Assembly: GCA_947258675.1 (NCBI GenBank)
Contig: CAMYJP010000155.1
Coordinates: 2,809 to 8,370 of the forward strand
Direction: 5' to 3'
Length of the DNA stretch: 5,562 nt
DNA from: an uncultured Desulfobulbaceae bacterium
Lineage (GTDB): Bacteria; Desulfobacterota; Desulfobulbia; Desulfobulbales; BM004
Every line of letters begins with the position of its first letter. Position 1 is the stretch's first letter. A program made the translations under genes and the position numbers. Shown piece by piece: positions 1-5,562 of the stretch. Below the pieces are notes generated by a model. That model ran no database searches, was not told where the DNA came from, and saw only the letters and a program-made list of their open reading frames with translations.

Positions 1-17
1 ATTTTTTTTTTGGAACG

Positions 18-32
18 ATATATAAAATATAT
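18..32 (+). promoter_or_regulatory. AT-rich palindrome with TATAAA box upstream of the first gene
   Basis: ATATATAAAATATAT is a perfect 6-base dyad around a central AAA and contains TATAAA at 21-26, a 5 of 6 match to a sigma-70 -10 box. A matching -35 box would fall at or before the window's left edge, so the promoter cannot be confirmed. A run of ten T residues at 2-11 may be a DNA-bending tract or the tail of an upstream terminator. This is only a candidate. Confidence 0.2.
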
Positions 33-93
33 GTTATCTCCTAAGTGCATCACAATGATAACTCAATATCTTCTAAGCCTCGGGAACTAGCTC

Positions 94-894
94 ATGAAAA
101 AATTGACTTTCTTTCTGATATCTTTGGTCCTAACAACTTTTCTTTACAATGTGGCCGAGCCTGTATCATTGGCAGCCGCTTCCGAACAAAATATTCTCGT
201 TTTATATAAAGAGCGAGATCCTGACCACCGAGGAATTGTCAGGTTGTTCACCGAGTTTCTCAAGCAGGCCGGCTTTGCCTTTGACACCCGCGATGTAGAA
301 AAATTGTTAGCTGAAAAACAGGAAATGAGTCCGTATACTGGTATTTTAACCTGTTATCAAACTTCAAAAATGATTGGCGGTGATATGTATCCTTTCTGGT
401 TAGTCAAACAGATGGAGGCAGGCCGCCGAATACTTATAATTGGTAACTATGGCGCATATCAAGGGCTTTTCCCCAAGCTGGACGGCTCTTTTATTGAATG
501 GAATGAATCAACTCAAATTATAAACACTTTTTTCATCCCATTCGGCCTCGAATTTTACTTTGCCTATACAGGTGATAACAGCAAACTCCGCATAATACAG
601 GCAGACAAAGATTATGCCCAATATCAGGCTGATATTGCTCAAGAAGATTTGAATTACTTCCAGCTGTATAAAAGTGTAAACCCTGCTAACAAGATTTTTT
701 TTGAAGTTGAGCGTACCGATATGGTTGACTCAAAAAGCGTTTTCAATGTTATTACTCCTTTTGGAGGAATGATCCTTGAGGGGTATTCCTACTACTGGGA
801 TCCTGTAAAAAAACAGAATCATTTCCGAGTTAACTTCCCAAAACTCATGAAAGAGGTCTTTTCAGGTAAACCACCTGTAAGTGATACCAACTGA
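94..894 (+). CDS. Secreted single-module protein, paralogue of the N-terminus of the PelA-like deacetylase downstream
   Basis: This 266-residue protein has no enzyme family I can name. Residues 1-29 form a signal peptide: MKK, a hydrophobic stretch, then a probable signal peptidase I site at AAA|SEQ. There is no lipobox cysteine. Residues 34-257 are one alpha/beta module that opens with a Rossmann-like strand (ILVLYK), followed by DPDHRG, a second strand and loop (RRILIIGNYGAYQG), and NVITPFG near the end. It aligns without gaps to residues 47-270 (counted from ATG 941) of the next gene's product, at about 172 of 224 identical by hand count. The protein stops where that longer protein continues into a linker. 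ATG 94 is the only reasonable start, because an in-frame TAG lies at 88-90; the ribosome site is weak (GGGA about 9 bases upstream). Known: PelA proteins carry a comparable Rossmann-like domain before the deacetylase. Inferred: it acts outside the cytoplasm beside the deacetylase, as an accessory or carbohydrate-binding partner. The coding assignment is secure; the function is not. Confidence 0.9.
   Translation: MKKLTFFLISLVLTTFLYNVAEPVSLAAASEQNILVLYKERDPDHRGIVRLFTEFLKQAGFAFDTRDVEKLLAEKQEMSPYTGILTCYQTSKMIGGDMYPFWLVKQMEAGRRILIIGNYGAYQGLFPKLDGSFIEWNESTQIINTFFIPFGLEFYFAYTGDNSKLRIIQADKDYAQYQADIAQEDLNYFQLYKSVNPANKIFFEVERTDMVDSKSVFNVITPFGGMILEGYSYYWDPVKKQNHFRVNFPKLMKEVFSGKPPVSDTN
193..864 (+). repeat. 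Module A, first copy of a duplicated coding segment
   Basis: This segment encodes residues 34-257 of the first gene. It is a paralogous copy of 1079-1750: the proteins align without a gap over 224 residues at about 77% identity by hand count. Many third-codon positions differ, for example in the codons for EFLKQAG and NYGAYQG, so this is not a very recent duplication. The similarity continues into the ATGAAAAAATT at both starts, so signal peptide and module probably duplicated as one unit. Confidence 0.85.
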
Positions 895-904
895 TTGGTC
901 CACC

Positions 905-922
905 TTACAAAATAGTTTGTAA
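905..922 (+). repeat. Perfect 7-bp inverted repeat just after the first gene
   Basis: TTACAAA, loop ATAG, then TTTGTAA. It begins 10 bases after the first gene's stop. The stem is AT-rich and is followed by ATATATTTCCC rather than a clean T-run, so it is a poor intrinsic terminator. It could be an operator-like dyad, a weak attenuator or an mRNA 3' end stabiliser. The dyad itself is directly visible; its function is unknown. Confidence 0.5.
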
Positions 923-936
923 ATATATTTCCCAAT

Positions 937-965
937 AACCATGTTTACGTATTTTTCTCATGGTT
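937..965 (+). repeat. Perfect 7-bp inverted repeat upstream of the deacetylase gene start
   Basis: AACCATG at 937-943 pairs with CATGGTT at 959-965 across a 15-base loop. It ends 14 bases before ATG 980, and its left arm contains the alternative ATG at 941. As mRNA it would bury that alternative start and lie next to the initiation region of the preferred one. This is consistent with ATG 980 being used, and possibly with translational control, but nothing in the sequence proves either. Confidence 0.45.
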
Positions 966-979
966 CCTTAGATCAACTA

Positions 980-3940
980 ATGAAAAAATTCATAAGCTTA
1001 CTTTTACTGCTTATCATCATGGCTGTATTCATGCCGCTGACTACCCAAATTACTGCGGCTGAAACTACTGAAAAGAAAATTCTCGTGTTGTACAAAAAGC
1101 GCGATCCTGATCACAGAGGAATTGTCTTAATTTTCACGGAGTTTCTCAAGCAGGCAGGCTACAATTTTGATATGCAGGATGTGGAAGAAATACTGACTGA
1201 GCTGCCTGATATGTCTTCATATACAGGGGTTTTAACCTGCTTCCAGACATCACAAATGATTGATGGTGACAAGTACCCTTTCTGGCTCGTCGAACAAATG
1301 GAAGCTGGCCGCCGCATTCTGATAATTGGCAATTATGGTGCATATCAGGGATTGAGACTGAAACCGGATGGTTCTCTTATTGAATGGAACGAATCAACGA
1401 CAACAATAAATACATTCTTTTACCCTTTCGGTCTTGAATTTTATTTTGCTTTTACCGGGGATAACAACAAGCTTCGCTTGGGCAATGTTGACAGAAAATA
1501 CGCCCAATATCAAACAGAAATAAATCAAAATGATCTTAACTATTATCAGTTGTTTAAAAGTGTAAACCCTGCTAATAAAATCCTCTTTGAAGTCGAACGA
1601 ACCGATATCATAGACTCTAAAAGCGCCTTCAATGTTATTACCCCTTTTGGAGCCATGATTCTGGAAGGATATTCCTATTTCTGGGATCCTGTTAAACAAA
1701 AAAATATATTTCGCGTTAACTTCCCAGAACTTTTTAAAGAAGTTTTTTCTTCAGAGTCACCTTCTGTTCCCCGGCTGAATTATTCTACACATTCTGACCT
1801 GCTCGAAAAAAATCCTGTTCCTGCCCGAAATTCACCAGTAACACTGCCTAATGAAGGCCCTAAAGAGCTTCAAAGAAAAATACTGGTTCTTTACAAAAAA
1901 AGCGAAACGGAATCGATAACGGAACTTCCGTTTTTCAACAGGGCAGGCATTGTTTTGGAGTATCTCGGTTTAATTCCAGTGTACAGGGCTGTTGAAGATG
2001 GGCTCCCCGATGAATCCTATATGGCATCAATACGTGGAATTGCGACCTGGCATACCACACAGTACATGTATGGAGCCGAACTCTATGGGAAATGGTTCAT
2101 ACAGCAGATACAAAATGGGAAGAAAATTGCCATTCTCCAGGAGTATGGTGCACTGTATGATGCTGAAACCTTAGAACCTGTAATTAGTGCTTCGGAAGTT
2201 ATGAAGACATTGGGGATACGCTTTGATCTGCAGAGTGAAACCAGACAAAAAGCAACTCCTAAAGTTGAACATATTGATTCTGAAATGGTTGGCTTTGAGC
2301 ATGAACTTGAGCCGGCAATGATAACCTACGATCATGCCTATACTTCCTTCTCTGACAGCAATAAAGTCTTCCTCTCTTTAAATGATCCTTATTCGGGAAA
2401 CGTTGATCTTGGAATAATAACTCCTTTCGGCGGAGTCTGCCTAAAAGACACTCCTTTTTATTTTCCAGAAAGGGATTCTGATCGTTTGGGCCTGATTAAA
2501 AAAGCACTTGAAGGTGAAATTTCTCCTGAAGGTGCAAATCAACCAACTCTTGGTGCATGGATTATTAATCCATTTAAATTTTTTAAAGATTCTTTTGATC
2601 TGGACGCATTACCAGCTCCAGATATAACCACCCTCAACGGTTCTCGAATCTTTTATGCTCACATTGACGGCGATGGATTCGAATCCGTCTCCCAGATTGA
2701 CGGGACACACTCGGCTGGATTTTATATTTTTGAAAAAATTCTGAAAAAATACAAATGGCTACCAACTTCTGTTTCCGTTATTACGAAGCAGGTGGAACAA
2801 GCCGGGAACCAGTATTATAATCCAGCCGTTACGCTTGCCCGAGATATCTTCTCCCTGCCAAACGTTGAGGTGGCGGTTCATGCTGCCACCCATCCATTTG
2901 ACTGGGTCAAAGGGGACCCATATATCACCAATCCTGATGAATATCCCTATAAAATTGGATATAAAAAGCCTGACATTATCGAAGAAATATGGGGAGCAGC
3001 ATTATTTGCCGACCACAACCTGGCTTCATCAAATAAAAAAACCAAGGCAATATTCTGGACTGGCGCGACAAATCCTGGCCCAAAGGCCTTAGAAATAGCA
3101 TGGCATGCAGGGCTGAATAATCTCAATGGCGGCGATCCCCGTTTTGACGACAAGTATCCCTCACTGGCAGGCCTGGCACCTTACAGTCTACCATCTCTGC
3201 CCTATCGCCAATATTATACATCTGCACAAAACGATTACTTTTACTCACTCTTTTTAAAGGGTGACTGGGGGGGACAGAAAAAACTTTTAGATCATTTTTC
3301 CCGCACTGACAAACCTCGCCGTGTCTACCCCATGAATCTCTATTATCATTTTTATGGCGGGATTAAACATGAAAGCTTAAATGCCCTGTATTATATTTAT
3401 GATTATATCCGTAACGCTGATGTGGCAGCTATCTTTGCATCTCAATACTGTAAAATAGTGGAAGACTATTACAAAACACAAATCAGTATTACTCAGAATC
3501 GCTATAAAGTTGAAAACAGTGGCTTCTTGAGAACAATCCGATTCAACAGAAAGGTACATGTGGATGTTGAGCGATCAAAGGGTGTTGTCGGATACTCGTT
3601 TTATAATGGACAAACATATGTATATTTAGATGGAACGGACATACGGACAATCCAGCTTTCAGAAGAACAACCCAACACACCCTATATTGTGCAAGCGACC
3701 CAGTTTATTGATCACAGTAGCTACGAGAATTCTCAGCTTACTTTTACTGTACGTGGTTTCGGGAACAATTTAATAAAGGTAGGCGGATTGAAACCTGAAA
3801 CTGTGTACCATTTAACTTTAAGTACACTTGAAAGTTTTTCCGTTACTATATCAGCAACTGCCAACCAGGAAGGCATTGCTAGTTTTGCAACAATCTTATC
3901 CCCACCCATTGCAACATATAACGGGTCCATATCAGAATGA
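980..3940 (+). CDS. PelA-type secreted polysaccharide deacetylase with two N-terminal Rossmann-like modules and no hydrolase domain
   Basis: The predicted role is removal of N-acetyl groups from a GalNAc-containing exopolysaccharide outside the cytoplasm, as PelA does for Pel. From ATG 980 the protein has 986 residues; numbers below count from ATG 941, so subtract 13. Residues 14-40 are a signal peptide ending ITAA. Module B spans 47-270, a Ser/Pro-rich linker 271-311, and diverged module C 313-528. The deacetylase domain runs from about 558 to 850. It shows HIDGDG (D576 likely base, D578 metal ligand), HAATH (H647 and H651, metal ligands), NPGPKALEIAWHAG at 711-724, and PMNLYYHFYGG at 797-807 with H803 a possible catalytic acid. 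Residues 860-999 are beta-rich. The motifs and the stretch PAPDITTLNG leading into HIDGDG resemble PelA. No glycoside hydrolase domain is present; one lies in the next gene. ATG 980 is preferred because MKKF then matches the neighbour's MKKL; ATG 941 sits inside a hairpin. Deacetylase call strong; Pel substrate inferred. Confidence 0.87.
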   Translation: MKKFISLLLLLIIMAVFMPLTTQITAAETTEKKILVLYKKRDPDHRGIVLIFTEFLKQAGYNFDMQDVEEILTELPDMSSYTGVLTCFQTSQMIDGDKYPFWLVEQMEAGRRILIIGNYGAYQGLRLKPDGSLIEWNESTTTINTFFYPFGLEFYFAFTGDNNKLRLGNVDRKYAQYQTEINQNDLNYYQLFKSVNPANKILFEVERTDIIDSKSAFNVITPFGAMILEGYSYFWDPVKQKNIFRVNFPELFKEVFSSESPSVPRLNYSTHSDLLEKNPVPARNSPVTLPNEGPKELQRKILVLYKKSETESITELPFFNRAGIVLEYLGLIPVYRAVEDGLPDESYMASIRGIATWHTTQYMYGAELYGKWFIQQIQNGKKIAILQEYGALYDAETLEPVISASEVMKTLGIRFDLQSETRQKATPKVEHIDSEMVGFEHELEPAMITYDHAYTSFSDSNKVFLSLNDPYSGNVDLGIITPFGGVCLKDTPFYFPERDSDRLGLIKKALEGEISPEGANQPTLGAWIINPFKFFKDSFDLDALPAPDITTLNGSRIFYAHIDGDGFESVSQIDGTHSAGFYIFEKILKKYKWLPTSVSVITKQVEQAGNQYYNPAVTLARDIFSLPNVEVAVHAATHPFDWVKGDPYITNPDEYPYKIGYKKPDIIEEIWGAALFADHNLASSNKKTKAIFWTGATNPGPKALEIAWHAGLNNLNGGDPRFDDKYPSLAGLAPYSLPSLPYRQYYTSAQNDYFYSLFLKGDWGGQKKLLDHFSRTDKPRRVYPMNLYYHFYGGIKHESLNALYYIYDYIRNADVAAIFASQYCKIVEDYYKTQISITQNRYKVENSGFLRTIRFNRKVHVDVERSKGVVGYSFYNGQTYVYLDGTDIRTIQLSEEQPNTPYIVQATQFIDHSSYENSQLTFTVRGFGNNLIKVGGLKPETVYHLTLSTLESFSVTISATANQEGIASFATILSPPIATYNGSISE
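1079..1750 (+). repeat. Module B, second copy of the duplicated segment
   Basis: This segment encodes residues 47-270 of the deacetylase protein, counted from ATG 941, and is the counterpart of 193-864. Invariant stretches shared with module A include RDPDHRGIV, FTEFLKQAG, EAGRRILIIGNYGAYQG, KSVNPANKI and FNVITPFG. Similarity ends at the Ser/Pro-rich linker that begins at about residue 271. Confidence 0.85.
1877..2524 (+). repeat. Module C, diverged third copy of the same module
   Basis: This segment encodes residues 313-528 of the deacetylase protein. It shares landmarks with modules A and B in the same order: KILVLYKK at the start, TWHTTQ matching TCFQTSQ, GKWFIQQIQNGKKIAILQEYGA matching FWLVEQMEAGRRILIIGNYGA (each compared piecewise), SNKVF matching ANKIL, and ITPFGG near the end. 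Overall identity is low, so this is an old tandem duplication or two related domains. It lacks the DPDHRG and GAYQG signatures. Module C is the copy next to the deacetylase, the position the Rossmann-like domain holds in PelA. Confidence 0.65.
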
Positions 3941-5445
3941 ATACCTTTAAAAGTTCTGAAAAAAGCATCATCTTGGTCCTCGTTTTCTTCATTCTGATGA
4001 GTAAAAGTCCCCTGGCTCAGGAATCCAGGCCAACTGATACCCATGCACCAACATCATCTGTTACAACTGAAATGTCCCAAGAAGAAGCGGATCAATGGTT
4101 TTTGGATGCTGAACAACTCTTTAAAAATGGTAAGACCGGGGCGGCAATTTATAAGTTGCAACAACTTTCAGCATTGGACCCGACAAATTATAAGGTACTC
4201 TTCAAACTTGGTGAAATGGCAATTTCTGAAAAGAATTGGGCTTATTCTATAGAAGTATTCAGAAAAGTTTCCTTTATTCGGCCTGAAGATATAGAAGTTC
4301 GATTTATTTTAATGGATGTTTATAGGGCCTATCAGATGCCGATACAGGAAATAATTATCGCTAAAGAGATTCTTTCTCTAAAACCAGATAGTGAAAATGC
4401 CTTAAGAAGATTATCTGATCTTTATAAAGAATTGGATATTCCTGAAGACGAAATTAAAACCCGTCAAAAACTGAGGGATGTGCAACCTGATGATTATTTC
4501 AACCTGAAACGATTGGCAACCCTGTTGGAAACCACGGATAAAGGCAACCTCCGGGAGGCGGCAAAAATCTATGAGCAAATAAGAGTTATTGCGCCAGAAA
4601 AAACAGAAGACCTCACTCGCCTGGCTGGCATTTACGATAAACTGGGCAAAAATTCCCAAACTTTGGAGGTTTTAGATCACCTTGAAAAAAGAGGTGTGAC
4701 CAGAACATGGCTTAAAAACAGGGCTATGGCTCGTCTCAGCAAAAATCCTTTTCCTGCCCCAGGCACCAGCTGGCAATGGCAACTATCAGGAACGATTGAT
4801 ACCTCGGTTGATGCCTGGATGTATGACCTGGATCTTTTTGATACACCCACTCATATATTTGATGAACTGCATTCCAAGGGGCGAGTTGTTGTCTGTTATT
4901 TCAGTGCAGGAACCTGGGAGAAATGGAGAACTGATAAAGATCATTTCCCTTCTTCTGTCCAGGGGAAATCGCTTGAAGACTGGCCAGATGAAAAATGGCT
5001 GGATATCAGACAACTTGCGGTTCTGGCACCTGTTATGACTGCACGGCTTGACCTGGCTGTAGAAAAAGGCTGTGATGGAATAGAGCCGGATAATATTGAT
5101 GGCTATTCCAATAAATCCGGTTTTCCTCTCACCTATGATGATCAAATTTATTACAATACATGGCTGGCAGATCAGGCTCATATCCGTGGTTTGTCAATTG
5201 GGCTTAAAAATGATCTGAACCAGGTAAAAGACCTGGTCCAGATTTTTGATTGGGCTTTGAACGAACAGTGCTTTCAATATAATGAATGTGAAAAGCTTCT
5301 ACCTTTTGTAAAGGCAGGGAAAGCGGTATTTGGTGTTGAGTATGAGGGGAATCCTGATAATGTGTGCCCTAAAGCTAATTCCATGAATTTCGACTGGTTA
5401 TTCAAAAAAATCAACCTGGGGGCTGAAAGGCATGCCTGCCGATAG
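3937..5445 (+). CDS. Secreted TPR protein with C-terminal GH114 endo-alpha-1,4-polygalactosaminidase domain
   Basis: The predicted role is endo-cleavage of alpha-1,4-linked galactosamine polymer outside the cytoplasm. Residues 1-27 are a signal peptide with probable cleavage after PLA27 and no lipobox. Six TPR repeats follow: 51-84, 85-118, 119-152, 153-186, 187-222 and 223-256, all 34 residues except the fifth at 36, with the usual Pro-acidic-X turn ends (DPTN, RPED, KPDS, QPDD, APEK). The GH114 domain runs from W279 to the end. It has WQWQLSG at 279-285, CYFSAGTWEKWR at 320-331, EPDNIDGY at 383-390, LKNDL at 423-427, NEQCFQYNEC at 442-451 and GVEYEG at 466-471. The acidic residues in EPDNID and NEQC are the catalytic candidates, but I do not assign them. 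The domain looks full length, ending HACR. The start overlaps the previous stop as ATGA with no clear ribosome site, which suggests translational coupling. The TPR fusion probably docks the hydrolase on a partner, perhaps the deacetylase; that is inference. Confidence 0.92.
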   Translation: MNTFKSSEKSIILVLVFFILMSKSPLAQESRPTDTHAPTSSVTTEMSQEEADQWFLDAEQLFKNGKTGAAIYKLQQLSALDPTNYKVLFKLGEMAISEKNWAYSIEVFRKVSFIRPEDIEVRFILMDVYRAYQMPIQEIIIAKEILSLKPDSENALRRLSDLYKELDIPEDEIKTRQKLRDVQPDDYFNLKRLATLLETTDKGNLREAAKIYEQIRVIAPEKTEDLTRLAGIYDKLGKNSQTLEVLDHLEKRGVTRTWLKNRAMARLSKNPFPAPGTSWQWQLSGTIDTSVDAWMYDLDLFDTPTHIFDELHSKGRVVVCYFSAGTWEKWRTDKDHFPSSVQGKSLEDWPDEKWLDIRQLAVLAPVMTARLDLAVEKGCDGIEPDNIDGYSNKSGFPLTYDDQIYYNTWLADQAHIRGLSIGLKNDLNQVKDLVQIFDWALNEQCFQYNECEKLLPFVKAGKAVFGVEYEGNPDNVCPKANSMNFDWLFKKINLGAERHACR

Positions 5446-5562
5446 CCTGATTTTTCAAAAACTCAGACTTAATCTGATAAAAAAACGATTTCTGATTTTA
5501 AGAAAACCTGACAGTTGCCCAATTTATGATAATCAGTAAGCAGGTTCAGAATAGCTGTTTTT
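5446..5562. other. Non-coding tail of the window without a convincing gene or terminator
   Basis: These 117 bases are AT-rich. They contain a weak 5-bp hairpin (TCAGA at 5463-5467, TCTGA at 5473-5477) with no T-run on the plus strand. They also contain two interleaved 6-base inverted repeats: CTGATT at 5492-5497 with AATCAG at 5531-5536, and AACCTG at 5505-5510 with CAGGTT at 5541-5546. An ATG at 5526 stays open to the window edge for 12 codons without a ribosome site. Whether the operon continues cannot be told. Confidence 0.4.

Noticed and set aside
11..28. Sigma-54 promoter resemblance (TGGAACG)
   Set aside because: The GC element required about ten bases after GG is absent; the region there is only A and T.
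55..90. 11-codon leader-like ORF before gene 1
   Set aside because: There is no ribosome site, no run of regulatory codons and no attenuator hairpin after it.
941..979. Upstream start ATG 941 for the deacetylase gene, adding 13 residues
   Set aside because: The extension places polar residues before the MKKF signal-peptide start that matches gene 1's MKKL. ATG 941 also lies in a hairpin arm and has no ribosome site. It is not excluded.
3733..4044. Minus-strand open frames inside the three genes, including this 103-codon one
   Set aside because: They lie opposite well-supported domains with recognisable motifs, have no family resemblance or start signals, and are shadows of the plus-strand coding sequence.
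5463..5484. Intrinsic terminator after the GH114 gene
   Set aside because: The stem is only 5 bp and is followed on the plus strand by an A-run, not a T-run.
5432..5539. 35-codon open frame overlapping the end of the GH114 gene (begins MPADSLIF)
   Set aside because: It is short, the nearest purine-rich motif (GAAAGG) is too close to the ATG, and the sequence matches no family I recognise. It is likely chance.
5526..5562. ATG open to the window edge, a possible start of a next gene
   Set aside because: Only 12 codons are visible, with no ribosome site and stops just upstream in the same frame; too little to call.

Overview
The window is AT-rich (about 40% GC, estimated by eye from sampled lines). 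It carries three tightly packed plus-strand genes whose products all begin with export signals. Together they look like part of a secreted or periplasmic machinery acting on a galactosamine-containing exopolysaccharide of the Pel type. The organism cannot be named from this sequence. The cleavable signal peptides, TPR protein and PelA-like deacetylase suit a Gram-negative bacterium with a periplasm, and a Desulfobacterota-like or other AT-rich proteobacterial source is plausible, but that is inference.

Layout: positions 1-93 are an AT-rich leader with a T-run and a TATAAA-like box. Positions 94-894 encode a small secreted protein made of a single alpha/beta module (module A). An 85-base gap (895-979) holds two short perfect inverted repeats. 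Positions 980-3940 encode a large secreted protein: module B (about 77% identical to A), a diverged second copy (module C), a PelA-type deacetylase domain with intact metal and catalytic motifs, and a C-terminal beta-rich region. Positions 3937-5445, overlapping the previous stop as ATGA, encode a secreted protein with six TPR repeats followed by a complete GH114 (endo-alpha-1,4-polygalactosaminidase) domain. The last 117 bases hold no convincing gene.

How the genes may work together: in Pseudomonas PelA, a glycoside hydrolase and a deacetylase sit in one polypeptide, and TPR scaffolds (PelB, PelE) belong to the same system. Here the deacetylase protein has no hydrolase domain, and the hydrolase is in the next, overlapping gene fused to its own TPR scaffold. 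The simplest reading is a rearranged, split PelA-like pair that deacetylates and trims a GalNAc/GalN polymer. It is preceded by a stand-alone duplicate of the deacetylase protein's N-terminal module, whose role is unknown. No Pel synthase, PelB-like barrel or inner-membrane component lies in the window, so the link to a full Pel system depends on the flanks.
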